The translations under genes were made by a program, and so were the position numbers. 64,000 nucleotides of DNA, taken from NCBI RefSeq assembly GCF_012849555.1, contig NZ_CP051685.1, positions 1,364,001-1,428,000 on the forward strand, read 5' to 3'. Each line of letters begins with the position of its first letter. Positions within the stretch are counted from its first letter, which is position 1. This document shows, one piece after another, positions 10,579 to 19,384 of this stretch. Below the pieces are notes generated by a model. That model worked only from the letters and a program-made list of their open reading frames with translations. It did no database searches and had not been told where the DNA came from. The DNA is from Massilia forsythiae. GTDB taxonomy: Bacteria; Pseudomonadota; Gammaproteobacteria; Burkholderiales; Burkholderiaceae_D.

Positions 10579-11661
10579 TCAGAGATGGCGCAGCGGATGC
10601 GCGTACGGCGGCCATACCGGTGCGAAGAAGCGTTCGATCATTTCCGGCGTCACCTGTTCCAGCGCCGGCGGGTTCCAGCGCGGCGCATTGTCCTTGTCGA
10701 CCGCCAGCGCGCGCACGCCTTCCAGGATCTCGCCGTGCTCGAACGCACGCCGCACCAGGCTGCGCTCCATGCGCAGGCAATCGGCAAAGTCCATGCCGGC
10801 GGCGCGCGCCAGCATCGCGTGCGTCACGCACATCATCAAGGGCGAGCGGCGCCGCATCGCGGCCAGGGCGGCCTGGGCGAACGGGTCCGGGTCGCCGGCC
10901 AGCGACGCCACGATGTCCGCCACCGAGGCAGCGCCGAAATGGCGGTCGATCGACGCGCGCTGCGCGCTCAGCTCGCTGTCTCCGGCCTGCGCTGCGAACG
11001 GCGCGGCGAAGGCGCGCATCGCTTCGGGCAGTGCGGCGCCGGGCACGCTGCCGACCAGTGCGCGCAAGCCGTCCAGCCGGGCGGCGGGCACGAACAGGTC
11101 GGCCAGGCCGGCATACAGCGCGTCGGCGGCGCCGATGGTGGCGCCGCTCACGCCCAGGTAGACGCCGAGCCGGCCCGGCGCATGCGCCAGGAAATGGCTG
11201 CCGCCGACGTCCGGGAACATGCCGATGTTCACCTCCGGCATCGCCATCCTGGTGCGCTCGGTCACGATGCGCAGGCCGCAGCCGGGGCCGCCCTGGGCGA
11301 TGCCCATGCCGCCGCCCATCACCACGCCGTCCATCAACGATATATACGGTTTACCATGAAAATGCACGAGGTGGTTCAGCGTGTATTCTTCGGTGAAGAA
11401 ATCTTCCAGCAGCGCGCTGCCGGTGCCGGGCGTGGCGCCGCCGGCCTGGTGGAAAAAGCGGATGTCGCCGCCGGCGCACAAGGCTTTGTCGCTGGTGCTG
11501 CCGATGACGACGGCATCGACGCCATCGTCCGCGCGCCACGCCAGCAGCGCCGCGGTGAGCGCACGCACCATGTCGAGCGACAGGGAATTGAGGGCCTTGG
11601 GACGGTCCAGCGTCAGGATGCCGGTGCGGTTGACGACGCGGGCGTGCACGTGTTGGTTCAT
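10579..11661 (-). CDS. enoyl-CoA hydratase/isomerase family, 3-hydroxyisobutyryl-CoA hydrolase type
   Basis: A crotonase-fold enzyme of 360 residues, the length of 3-hydroxyisobutyryl-CoA hydrolases of valine catabolism rather than of plain enoyl-CoA hydratases (about 260). Visible family motifs are [15 protein letters not shown], the oxyanion-hole segment [16 protein letters not shown], and the catalytic region [16 protein letters not shown] with the conserved Glu and Asp. The start is the ATG at 11661 ([10 protein letters not shown]). A longer in-frame extension to 11769 would overlap hpf and its terminator. It is the second gene after the hpf terminator on the minus strand and probably uses its own promoter. 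No other valine-pathway gene is nearby, so the hydrolase assignment rests on length and motifs. Confidence 0.82.
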   Translation of the reverse strand: MNQHVHARVVNRTGILTLDRPKALNSLSLDMVRALTAALLAWRADDGVDAVVIGSTSDKALCAGGDIRFFHQAGGATPGTGSALLEDFFTEEYTLNHLVHFHGKPYISLMDGVVMGGGMGIAQGGPGCGLRIVTERTRMAMPEVNIGMFPDVGGSHFLAHAPGRLGVYLGVSGATIGAADALYAGLADLFVPAARLDGLRALVGSVPGAALPEAMRAFAAPFAAQAGDSELSAQRASIDRHFGAASVADIVASLAGDPDPFAQAALAAMRRRSPLMMCVTHAMLARAAGMDFADCLRMERSLVRRAFEHGEILEGVRALAVDKDNAPRWNPPALEQVTPEMIERFFAPVWPPYAHPLRHL

Positions 11662-11686
11662 GGTATTTTGCGGACGTCCATCAAGC

Positions 11687-11709
11687 AAAAAGGGCGCCGA
11701 TGCGCCCTT
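11687..11709 (-). terminator. intrinsic terminator after hpf
   Basis: On the minus strand a stem AGGGCGC / GCGCCCT with a 4-nt loop is followed directly by a T-run (the A-run at 11687-11691 on the plus strand). It lies between the hpf stop (11732) and the next start (11661), so it ends the kdsD...rpoN-hpf transcript. Confidence 0.85.
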
Positions 11710-11731
11710 CGTTGTCGTTGCTGCAGCCGGC

Positions 11732-12097
11732 TTATGCCGTGGCGGGAACGTCGTCGGCATCGCCCGCATCGGACAGATGCTTGAGCGCCGTGCGACTGTG
11801 ATTTTGCAGCATCTGCTTGTACTTCTGCACTTGCCGGTCGAGACGGTCCATCAGCATGTCGATCGCTGCGTACAGGTCGTGGGCCGCGCTGGCGACGTGC
11901 ACGATCTTGCCCGCGACACGCAGGTTGATCTCGGCCTTCTGGCGTTTTTCTTTCTCGGTGAGGTTGTCGATGCAGAGGATGACGTGGGAGTCGATCACTT
12001 GATCGAAATGGCGGGTGATGCGCTCGAGCTTGTTCTGTACGTATTCTCGGATGGCGGGGGTTACATCCAGGTGATGTCCACTGATGGTGAGATTCAT
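11732..12097 (-). CDS. hpf: ribosome hibernation promoting factor HPF
   Basis: A small ribosome-binding protein that inactivates and stores ribosomes (100S or hibernating 70S) in stationary phase. With 121 residues it is the short HPF/YfiA type. The family pattern is NLTISGHHLDVTPAIREYV at the start, with conserved basic residues on the first helix, then HVASAAHDLYAAIDMLMDRL. The ATG at 12097 has AGGAG 8 nt upstream, so the in-frame GTG at 12103 is unlikely. It lies 76 nt downstream of rpoN, its standard partner. Confidence 0.95.
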   Translation of the reverse strand: MNLTISGHHLDVTPAIREYVQNKLERITRHFDQVIDSHVILCIDNLTEKEKRQKAEINLRVAGKIVHVASAAHDLYAAIDMLMDRLDRQVQKYKQMLQNHSRTALKHLSDAGDADDVPATA

Positions 12098-12173
12098 ACA
12101 CACTCCTTTGAAGATACGCAGCTGTCCGGGCTTTGGGGAAAATGCGGCGAACAGCGCTTGATACGAAGGCCGG

Positions 12174-13673
12174 CTACAAGGATTTGCGGAGGCTGACGGG
12201 TGGAATCTTCAAGGCTTCACGGTACTTGGCGACCGTGCGGCGCGCAATCACCATGCCCTGCTCCCCCAGCATGTCCGCAATCTTGCTATCCGATAAGGGA
12301 TTCTTGGGGTCTTCCGCTCCTGTAAGTTGCACGATCAGAGCCCGGATTGCCGTCGAGGACGCTTCACCGCCCGCCTCGGTCGCAACGTGGCTCCCAAAAA
12401 AGTACTTCAACTCGAACATGCCATGCGGCGTCAGCATGTATTTTTGAGTTGTAACCCGAGAAATTGTGCTCTCGTGTAGGCCTAGTGTATCAGCTATCTC
12501 GCGTAAAACAAGGGGACGCATGGCAACCGCGCCATGGGAGAAAAAGTTGCGCTGGCGATCGACGATGGCTTGCGCCACGCGCAGGATCGTGTCGAAACGC
12601 TGGCGCATGTTCTTGATCAGCCACTTCGCTTCCTGCAATTGCGCGCTCAATTGGCTCTCGCTCTTGCCCTGTTTCAGCAGCGACGCGTACACGCTGTTCA
12701 CGCGCAGGCGCGGCATCACTTCCGGATTCAATTGCACGCTCCAGCCGTCCTTGGCGCGGCGCACGATCACGTCCGGCACCACGTAGTCGGACACGTCCGC
12801 TGCGAATGCCGCACCCGGATGCGGATTGCACTGGCGGATCACCGCCTGCGCCTCGCGCAGGTCTTCGTCGTCGCAGTCGAGCGCCTTTTTCAGCTTGTTG
12901 AATTCGCGCTGCGCGAACCAGCTCAGGTAGCGCTCGACGATGACCAGGGCCATGCGCCGCGTCACCAGCGGCACGCCGTGCATGCGCCGGATCTGCAGCG
13001 CCAGGCACTCGGCCGCGCTGCGCGCCCCGACGCCGGGCGGGTCCATGCTCTGCACCAGCGCCAGCGCGGTGCGCAGCTCGTCGAACTCGACTTCCAGCTC
13101 TTGCGGCAGGCGCGCGTGGATGTCGTCCAACGGCTCTTCCAGGTAACCGTTGTCGTCGAGCGCGTCGATCACCAGTTCCACCAGCGCGCAATCGCGCGCG
13201 GCGAAGCAGGTCAGGCGCAACTGCTCCATCAAATGCTCGCGCAGCGAGACCGGACTGGCTTCCAGCTGCGGGCGGCCGTCCTCGTCGTCGCCATTGCCGC
13301 TGGCGCGTCCCGTCTCTCCCCAGTCGGCATCCGCGCCTTCGGCTGCGCCGCCGCCCTCGTCGCCACTGGCTTCGCCGCCTTCGCCGTTCTCGGCAGCGGC
13401 GCCGCCTTCCTGGCCGTTGGCTTCCGCGTTGGGCGCCTCGTTCGACGGGGTCGTCGACGTGCCGGCGTTGTTGTTGATGGCGCCGTCGGCCAGCAGGCGC
13501 ACCGAGCGGTCGAGCGGATCGTCCAGGCGTTCCAGCAGCGGGTTATCGCTCAGCACCTGTTCGATTTCCTGGTGCAGTTCGAGCGTGGACAGCTGCAGCA
13601 GCCGGATCGACTGCTGCAGCTGCGGGGTCAGTGCCAGGTGTTGCGAGGTCTTGAGTTGCAGCGACTGTTTCAT
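12174..13673 (-). CDS. rpoN: RNA polymerase sigma-54 factor
   Basis: The alternative sigma factor that recognises -24/-12 promoters and needs NtrC-type activators. It has 499 residues. Region I (1-50) is glutamine- and leucine-rich ([18 protein letters not shown]). Region II (about 65-135) is an unusually Gly/Glu/Ala-rich acidic stretch. The core-binding and HTH regions follow, and the RpoN box [10 protein letters not shown] is near residues 477-486. The start is the ATG at 13673, 2 nt after the lptB stop, so lptB and rpoN are probably translationally coupled. A sigma-54 promoter is visible in this same window upstream of the PEP-CTERM gene. Confidence 0.97.
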   Translation of the reverse strand: MKQSLQLKTSQHLALTPQLQQSIRLLQLSTLELHQEIEQVLSDNPLLERLDDPLDRSVRLLADGAINNNAGTSTTPSNEAPNAEANGQEGGAAAENGEGGEASGDEGGGAAEGADADWGETGRASGNGDDEDGRPQLEASPVSLREHLMEQLRLTCFAARDCALVELVIDALDDNGYLEEPLDDIHARLPQELEVEFDELRTALALVQSMDPPGVGARSAAECLALQIRRMHGVPLVTRRMALVIVERYLSWFAQREFNKLKKALDCDDEDLREAQAVIRQCNPHPGAAFAADVSDYVVPDVIVRRAKDGWSVQLNPEVMPRLRVNSVYASLLKQGKSESQLSAQLQEAKWLIKNMRQRFDTILRVAQAIVDRQRNFFSHGAVAMRPLVLREIADTLGLHESTISRVTTQKYMLTPHGMFELKYFFGSHVATEAGGEASSTAIRALIVQLTGAEDPKNPLSDSKIADMLGEQGMVIARRTVAKYREALKIPPVSLRKSL

Positions 13674-13675
13674 GA

Positions 13676-14458
13676 CTACATGCGGAAGTGTTCGCCGAGA
13701 TAGACGCGGCGCACCGACTCGTCGGCGATGATGTCGTCGGGACGCCCGGATGCCAGCACCGCGCCCTGGTTGATGATGTAGGCGCGGTCGCAGATGCCGA
13801 GCGTCTCGCGCACGTTGTGGTCGGTGATCAGCACGCCGATGCCGCGCTCCTTCAGGAAGCGCACGATGCGCTGGATCTCGATCACGGCGATCGGGTCGAC
13901 GCCGGCGAACGGTTCGTCCAGCAGCACGAAGCGCGGATTGGTGGCCAGCGCGCGCGCGATCTCCACGCGCCGCCGCTCGCCGCCCGACAGCGACAGCGCC
14001 GGGCTCTCGCGCAGCTTCTCGATCTGCAGTTCGGCCAGCAGTTCGTCGAGCCGCTCGCGGATGCGCTCCTTGCCCAGGCGCTTGCCGTTCTCGCGCTGCA
14101 GCTCCAGCACGGCGCGGATGTTCTCTTCCACCGTCAGCTTGCGGAACACCGAGGCTTCCTGCGGCAGGTACGACAGTCCCAGCAATGCGCGCCGGTGGAT
14201 CGGCATGCTCGTCACGTCGGTGCCGTTGATGTCGATGCTGCCGGCGTCCGACGGCACCAGGCCGACGATCATGTAGAACGAGGTGGTCTTGCCGGCGCCG
14301 TTCGGGCCGAGCAAGCCCACCACTTCGCCGCAGGCGACCTGCAGCGAGACGTCGCGCACCACCAGGCGCTTGCCGTAGCTCTTTTGCAGGCCCTTGACGA
14401 CCAGGGTGCTGCCGCCGCTGCATTCGACCACGGCGGCTTCGGGGCGGACGTCCATCAT
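13676..14458 (-). CDS. lptB: LPS export ABC transporter ATP-binding protein LptB
   Basis: The cytoplasmic ATPase of the LptBFGC complex, which extracts lipopolysaccharide from the inner membrane. It has 260 residues. Walker A is [15 protein letters not shown], the Q-loop is [11 protein letters not shown], the ABC signature is [17 protein letters not shown], Walker B is [13 protein letters not shown], and the H-loop is [10 protein letters not shown]. The ATG at 14458 overlaps the lptA stop (ATGA), which indicates translational coupling. The partners lptA and lptC lie directly upstream; lptF and lptG are not in the window. Confidence 0.97.
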   Translation of the reverse strand: MMDVRPEAAVVECSGGSTLVVKGLQKSYGKRLVVRDVSLQVACGEVVGLLGPNGAGKTTSFYMIVGLVPSDAGSIDINGTDVTSMPIHRRALLGLSYLPQEASVFRKLTVEENIRAVLELQRENGKRLGKERIRERLDELLAELQIEKLRESPALSLSGGERRRVEIARALATNPRFVLLDEPFAGVDPIAVIEIQRIVRFLKERGIGVLITDHNVRETLGICDRAYIINQGAVLASGRPDDIIADESVRRVYLGEHFRM

Positions 14459-15054
14459 CGGCTGCCCTCGGCCGCAGGCGCAGCCACGGCAGGTGCGGCG
14501 GCGGCCGGCGCGGCGGCCGCATTCGCATTGCGGCGCGGCGCGATGATGATGGTGTTGCGGCCCTGCCCCGCCTTGGTCTGGCCGCTGGCGTCGTTGCGCA
14601 CGTTGGCCACCTCGGTGCGGTTGTCGTAGGAAATGAAGGCGCCGTTGACTTCGCTCGACAGCTTGCCGTTTTCCAGCTGGCGCACCACCGCGTTCGAGAA
14701 CAGCTTGACCAGTTCGGTGCGCTCGTCGTACTCGATGCGCTGGGCCTGCCCTTCCATCCACAGGTCGGGGCCGCCGTCGCGCTTCTGGCGGAAGCTGGCG
14801 ACCTTGCCCGGCGCCGCGGTCAGCGTCACCAGCATGTAGCCCTCGGGCGATTCCTTGAGCACGGCCTTGTCCGACTTCAGCGTCAGCGTGCCGCGCTCCA
14901 CCACCACGTTGCCGGTCAGCGTGCGGGTCTGCCTGACCTCGTCGACGTCGCCGGTATCGAACTTGATCACGGCCTGCTTGAGCGAGTCCGCCTTTTCGGC
15001 CCAGGCGGTGAGCGTTGCCAGCGACAGGGCAACGACGGCGAATAGTTTTTTCAT
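14455..15054 (-). CDS. lptA: LPS transport periplasmic protein LptA
   Basis: Forms the periplasmic bridge that carries LPS from LptC to LptD. It is 199 residues long with a cleavable signal peptide ([19 protein letters not shown]). The OstA/LptA beta-jellyroll core (about 25-165) contains [20 protein letters not shown] and [17 protein letters not shown]. The C-terminal 35 residues are an Ala/Pro-rich low-complexity tail ([16 protein letters not shown]) absent from short homologues. It overlaps the lptB start by 4 nt. Confidence 0.95.
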   Translation of the reverse strand: MKKLFAVVALSLATLTAWAEKADSLKQAVIKFDTGDVDEVRQTRTLTGNVVVERGTLTLKSDKAVLKESPEGYMLVTLTAAPGKVASFRQKRDGGPDLWMEGQAQRIEYDERTELVKLFSNAVVRQLENGKLSSEVNGAFISYDNRTEVANVRNDASGQTKAGQGRNTIIIAPRRNANAAAAPAAAAPAVAAPAAEGSR

Positions 15055-15081
15055 TGGTTACGGGTCCTTGTGATGGGCGCT

Positions 15082-15687
15082 TCAGCGCTTGCCGCGCGGC
15101 GGATAGACGATCTGGCCGCGCCCGCCCAGGTGGATCTGCTGGGTGGCGTTGTTGGCGATCATGCCGGTGCCGGTGACGGCGGTGGCGCCGAGCGTCATGT
15201 CGATCTTGCGGTCGGTCTTGGCGATGTCCTCGTCCGGCAGCAGGGTCAATGCCTCGGTGCGGATCTGCATCGGCTGCGTGGTGGCGTTGCCGGGACGGTG
15301 GATGTCGACGTTGCCGGCCAGGTCGATCTGGTTCTGGTCCTGGTTGATGTGCGCGGTATTCGCGGTCATGGTCATGCGCGGGTGCTCGACCGTCATGCTC
15401 TGCACCACCGGCTTGTCGATCACCGAGGTGTTGTCGGCCGGGCGGTGGGTCAGGCGCGCGCCCGAGATCACGTACTTCGGCTTGCCGGTTTCCGACATGC
15501 GCACGAAGCTGAAGTTCTCGATGATGTAGTCGGGCGCGTCGCCGAGGTTGACGTCGGGGTTGCCGTCGCCGCCGCGCTGCATGATCTGCACCAGCCAGAA
15601 GCTGCCGAACGCGAAGAACACGCCGGTCAGCATCAGGGCCAGCAAACGCCAGCGGTGGGCGGTGCGTTTATAGTTCGCCGGTGCCAT
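15082..15687 (-). CDS. lptC: LPS export system inner-membrane bitopic protein LptC
   Basis: The membrane-anchored component that receives LPS from LptBFG and hands it to LptA. It has 201 residues, with one N-terminal transmembrane helix (about 14-34, LLALMLTGVFFAFGSFWLV) and a periplasmic LptC jellyroll (KYVISGARLTHRPADNTSVI; HINQDQNQIDLAGNVDI). It starts 4 nt after the kdsC stop and ends 27 nt before lptA, in the standard kdsC-lptC-lptA-lptB order. Confidence 0.93.
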   Translation of the reverse strand: MAPANYKRTAHRWRLLALMLTGVFFAFGSFWLVQIMQRGGDGNPDVNLGDAPDYIIENFSFVRMSETGKPKYVISGARLTHRPADNTSVIDKPVVQSMTVEHPRMTMTANTAHINQDQNQIDLAGNVDIHRPGNATTQPMQIRTEALTLLPDEDIAKTDRKIDMTLGATAVTGTGMIANNATQQIHLGGRGQIVYPPRGKR

Positions 15688-15691
15688 CGCG

Positions 15692-16237
15692 TTACCCGAA
15701 ATACGGCGCCAGCGCCTGGTCGTAGGTGCCCTGCGCGCGCATCACCAGGTCGCACACTTCGCGCACCGCGCCGCGCCCGCCCGGGTTTTTCGTCACGTAA
15801 TGCACGCGGTGCTGCACTTCCGGATGGCCGCTCGGCACCGCCACCGCGAAGCCGACGCGCGACAGCAACGGCAGGTCGATCACGTCGTCGCCGATGTAGC
15901 CGCACTCCTCGGCCGCGACGCCCGTTTCCTGCAGCAGCGAGGCAAAGGCCAGGCGCTTGTCGTGCTGGCCCTGGAACACGTGGTCGATGCCGAGGTCGGC
16001 CGCGCGCCGCACCACGATCGGCGAATTGCGCGCGCTGATGATGGCGGTGCGCACGCCGGTGCGCCGCAGCAGCTGGATGCCGAGGCCGTCCAGCACGAAG
16101 AAGGTCTTGGTGGCCTCGCCGTCGGCGTTGTAGGTCAGGCTGCCGTCGGTGAGCACGCCGTCGACGTCGAAGATCATGACCTTGACGCGCGCGGCGCGGC
16201 GGATGTGCTCGAGTTGCGAGTCCAAGGTGTTCGTCAT
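15692..16237 (-). CDS. kdsC: 3-deoxy-D-manno-octulosonate 8-phosphate phosphatase KdsC
   Basis: A HAD-superfamily phosphatase releasing Kdo from Kdo-8-phosphate for the LPS inner core. The 181-residue length is typical for this capless C0 HAD enzyme. The nucleophile motif is MIFDVDGVLTDGSL (first Asp about residue 24), motif II is AIISARNS, and motif IV is GYIGDDVIDLPLL. Its start shares one base with the kdsD stop (TGATG), so the two are coupled. Confidence 0.96.
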   Translation of the reverse strand: MTNTLDSQLEHIRRAARVKVMIFDVDGVLTDGSLTYNADGEATKTFFVLDGLGIQLLRRTGVRTAIISARNSPIVVRRAADLGIDHVFQGQHDKRLAFASLLQETGVAAEECGYIGDDVIDLPLLSRVGFAVAVPSGHPEVQHRVHYVTKNPGGRGAVREVCDLVMRAQGTYDQALAPYFG

Positions 16238-17259
16238 CAGATCACCTTGGCGCGCGTGAGGTCGTGGATGTGCAGCGCGCCCACCAGCTTGCCGTCGTCG
16301 CCGGTCACCAGCATCTGGTTGATGCGGAATTCCTCCATCACCGCCACCGCGTCGACCGCCAGCCGGTCCGGATGGATGCGGCGCGGCTCCAGGTGCATCA
16401 CGTCGCGGATGCGCAGCTGGCCGAAATGCTGGCCCTTCTCGATCAGGCGGCGCAGGTCGCCGTCGGTGAACACGCCGACCGGGCGCCCATCCGCATCGAC
16501 GATGGCGGTCATGCCCATGCCCTTGTGCGAGATTTCCAGCAGCGCGTCGGTGAGCAGCGCATCGGGCGCCACCTGCGGCACCGCGGCGCCGCTGCGCATC
16601 ACGTCGCGCACGTGGGTCAGCAGGCGCCGGCCCAGCGCACCGCCCGGATGCGAGCGCGCGAAATCGTCCGGCTTGAAGCCGCGCAGTTCCAGCAGCGCCA
16701 CCGCGAGGGCGTCGCCCAGCGCCAGCGTGACCGTGGTGCTGGTGGTCGGCGCCAGGTTCAGCGGGCAGGCTTCCTTGTCGACCGAGACGTCAAGGTGCAC
16801 GTCGGCCACCTGCGCCAGGCGCGAGGCCGGCTTGCCGGTCATGGCGATCACGGGCACGCCCATGCGTTTTACCGCCGGCAGCACCACCGCCAGCTCGCTG
16901 CTCTCTCCGGAATACGAGATCGCGACCAACACGTCCTGCGCGGTCACCATGCCGAGGTCGCCGTGCGCGGCTTCGGCCGGGTGCAGGAACAGCGCCGGGG
17001 TGCCGGTGGAAGCCAGCGTGGCGGCGATCTTGCGTGCGATGTGGCCGGACTTGCCCATGCCGGACACCACCACGCGGCCGCGGCAGGCCAGCATCAGCGC
17101 CACCGCGCGCGGCACGCTGTCGTCCCGGCCGAGGCGCGCGTGCAGCTTGCGGATCGCGTCGGCCTCGATCTCCAGCGCCTCGCCGGCCAGCGCCAGGGCG
17201 CGCCGGGCGCTGGCCTCGTCAAAACTTGTCAGCATTATTTGTTCATGGGTTACACTCAT
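16237..17259 (-). CDS. kdsD: D-arabinose 5-phosphate isomerase (KdsD/KpsF family)
   Basis: Interconverts ribulose-5-phosphate and arabinose-5-phosphate, the first step of Kdo synthesis. It has 340 residues. An N-terminal SIS domain (about 35-170) carries VVSGMGKSGHIARKIAATL, HPAEAAHGDLGMV and SYSGESSEL, and two C-terminal CBS domains follow (about 205-335). The ATG at 17259 (MSVTHEQIML) gives the family length; the upstream in-frame extension to 17454 is not coding-like and crosses into the divergent antiporter gene. It heads the kdsD-kdsC-lptC-lptA-lptB-rpoN-hpf unit. Confidence 0.95.
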   Translation of the reverse strand: MSVTHEQIMLTSFDEASARRALALAGEALEIEADAIRKLHARLGRDDSVPRAVALMLACRGRVVVSGMGKSGHIARKIAATLASTGTPALFLHPAEAAHGDLGMVTAQDVLVAISYSGESSELAVVLPAVKRMGVPVIAMTGKPASRLAQVADVHLDVSVDKEACPLNLAPTTSTTVTLALGDALAVALLELRGFKPDDFARSHPGGALGRRLLTHVRDVMRSGAAVPQVAPDALLTDALLEISHKGMGMTAIVDADGRPVGVFTDGDLRRLIEKGQHFGQLRIRDVMHLEPRRIHPDRLAVDAVAVMEEFRINQMLVTGDDGKLVGALHIHDLTRAKVI

Positions 17260-17365
17260 AGTCAAAGTATAGCCGAATTGGGAAAGCAAGAAACTTGCCA
17301 GTGGTAACAAAACACATGACGGCCCCGGATCACGGCCGCACGCAGCCGGAGGCGTATCGCACCAC

Positions 17366-19342
17366 ATGACATCCGGCCTCGAACTCACCCTCCTCCTCCT
17401 CGGCAGCGCCGTCCTCGGCGTGGTCGCATTCCGCATGCTGCACCTGCCGCCCATGCTGGGCTACCTGGCGGTGGGCGTGCTGATCGGCCCGAACGCCCTG
17501 AACCTGGCCGACAACGGCCCTTCCACCCACGCGCTGGCCGAATTCGGCGTGGTGTTCCTGATGTTCTCGATCGGCCTCGAATTCTCGCTGGCGCAGCTGA
17601 AGGCGATGCGGCGCATCGTGTTCGGCCTGGGCCTGGCGCAGGTGAGCCTGACCGTCGTGGTGACGGTGCTGGGCGCGCTCGTCATGCGCAACCTGCCGTT
17701 CCGGATCGGCTGGCAGGCCGGCCTGGCGCTGGGCGGCGCGCTGGCGATGTCGTCCACCGCGATCGTCTCGAAGCTGCTGACCGAGCGCCTGGAACTGGAA
17801 AGCGAGCATGGACGGCGCATCATCGGCATCCTGCTGTTCCAGGACCTGGCCGTGGTGCCGCTCTTGATCCTGATCCCGTCGCTGGCCAAGCCGGCGGAAG
17901 AGCTGGCGATGACGCTGGCCTGGGCCGCCGTCAAGGCCGCCGCCGTGCTGGCGCTGCTGCTGTTCTTCGGCCAGAAGCTGATGCGCTGGTGGTTCACGGT
18001 GGTGGTCAAGCGCCGCTCGCAGGAACTGTTCATGCTGAACCTGCTGCTGGTGACGCTGGGCGCGGCCTGGATTACCGAGCACGCCGGCCTGTCGATGGCG
18101 CTGGGCGCGTTCGTGGCCGGCATGCTGATCTCCGAGACCCAATACAAACACCAGGTGGAAGAAGACATCAAGCCGTTCCGCGACGTGCTGCTCGGGCTGT
18201 TCTTCATCACCATCGGCATGCTGCTCAACGTCCAGCTGGTGCTGGCCAACTGGTGGATCGTGCTGCTCCTGCTCTTGCTGCCGGTGCTGCTGAAATTCGC
18301 GCTGATCGCGGCACTGGCCAAGGCCTTCGGCTCGTCGGACGGCGTGGCCATGCGCACCGGCCTGGCGCTGGCGCAGGCCGGCGAATTCGGCTTCGTGCTG
18401 CTGAGCCTGGCTTCCGGCTCGAAGCTGATCGACCCGTTCCTGATCCAATTGGTACTGGCCTCGATGGTGCTGTCGATGCTGATCGCGCCGTTCGTCATCG
18501 CCAACATGGACAAGATCGCCATGAAGGTGGCGTCCAACGAATGGATGCTGCAGTCGCTGCAATTGACCCAGCTGGCCAGCCGCACGATGGCGGCGCAGAA
18601 GCACGTGATCATCGCCGGCTTCGGGCGCAGCGGCCAGAGCCTGGCCACCCTGCTGTCCGAGGAAAAGCTGCCGTGGTACGCGCTCGACCTCGATCCGGAA
18701 CGGGTGCAGGAGGCGCGCAGCGGCGGCGCCAACGTCTCGTACGGCGACTGCACCCGGCGCGAAAGCCTGATCGCGGCCGGCATCAACCGCGCCAGCGCGC
18801 TGGTGATCACCTTCGCCGACACGCGCTTGGCGATCAAGGTACTGCATCTGGTGCACGAGCTGGCGCCCAAGCTGCCGGTGATCGTGCGCGCCCACGACGA
18901 TACCGAACTGGACGTGCTGAAAAAGGCGGGCGCCACCGAGGTGGTGCCGGAAGCGCTGGAATCGAGCCTGATGCTGGCCTCGCACGCGCTGGTCGTGATG
19001 GGCGTGCCGCTGCGCCGGGTGGTGCACCGGGTGCAGGCCGCGCGCGACGAGCGCTACGCCTCGCTGCGCGGCTTCTTCCACGGCGCCAGCGACGTCAGCG
19101 ACGACCCGGCGCACAGCTACGTGCGCCTGCATTCGGTGACGCTGAAGGAGGATGCCGCCGCGGTCGGACGCTGCATCGCGGAGCTGGGGCTGGACGAATT
19201 CGGCGCCGAGGTGACGGCGGTGCGGCGCGGCATCAACCGCATCGAGCCGGGGCCGGAAACGGAACTGCTGGGCGGCGACGTGGTGGTGTTGCGCGGGACC
19301 GGCGCGGCGGTGACGCGCGCGGAAGGAAAATTGTTGCGGTAG
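17366..19342 (+). CDS. CPA2-family cation:proton antiporter, KefB/YbaL type, with RCK domains
   Basis: A monovalent cation:proton antiporter-2 family inner-membrane protein of 658 residues. The first about 385 residues hold some 12 hydrophobic segments, with the CPA2 motifs VFLMFSIGLEFSL and GALAMSSTAIVSKLL. A regulatory RCK/TrkA-N nucleotide-binding domain begins near 412 (HVIIAGFGRSGQSLA) and a TrkA-C domain near 585. The family exports potassium or exchanges cations for protons, gated by NAD(H) or glutathione adducts. It diverges from kdsD (106 nt apart). Its TAG stop lies inside an inverted repeat shared with the convergent diguanylate cyclase gene. Confidence 0.92.
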   Translation: MTSGLELTLLLLGSAVLGVVAFRMLHLPPMLGYLAVGVLIGPNALNLADNGPSTHALAEFGVVFLMFSIGLEFSLAQLKAMRRIVFGLGLAQVSLTVVVTVLGALVMRNLPFRIGWQAGLALGGALAMSSTAIVSKLLTERLELESEHGRRIIGILLFQDLAVVPLLILIPSLAKPAEELAMTLAWAAVKAAAVLALLLFFGQKLMRWWFTVVVKRRSQELFMLNLLLVTLGAAWITEHAGLSMALGAFVAGMLISETQYKHQVEEDIKPFRDVLLGLFFITIGMLLNVQLVLANWWIVLLLLLLPVLLKFALIAALAKAFGSSDGVAMRTGLALAQAGEFGFVLLSLASGSKLIDPFLIQLVLASMVLSMLIAPFVIANMDKIAMKVASNEWMLQSLQLTQLASRTMAAQKHVIIAGFGRSGQSLATLLSEEKLPWYALDLDPERVQEARSGGANVSYGDCTRRESLIAAGINRASALVITFADTRLAIKVLHLVHELAPKLPVIVRAHDDTELDVLKKAGATEVVPEALESSLMLASHALVVMGVPLRRVVHRVQAARDERYASLRGFFHGASDVSDDPAHSYVRLHSVTLKEDAAAVGRCIAELGLDEFGAEVTAVRRGINRIEPGPETELLGGDVVVLRGTGAAVTRAEGKLLR

Positions 19343-19384
19343 GGTGGACGGCAAAGCCGCCTCGCCGGCCACGTCCACCCTACC
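19338..19384. repeat. 13-bp inverted repeat containing both convergent stop codons
   Basis: GGTAGGGTGGACG (19338-19350) and its exact reverse complement (19372-19384) flank a 21-nt loop. The TAG of the antiporter (19340-19342) and the TAG of the diguanylate cyclase (complement 19380-19382) sit in the two arms. No T-run follows either side. It probably acts as a shared bidirectional 3'-end hairpin. The loop segment recurs inverted at 27998-28012. Confidence 0.7.

Noticed and set aside
12174..14528. Apparent 784-codon protein joining rpoN to upstream sequence
   Set aside because: The rpoN start at 13673 and the separate lptB frame are both clear; the extra N-terminal part is lptB DNA read out of frame.
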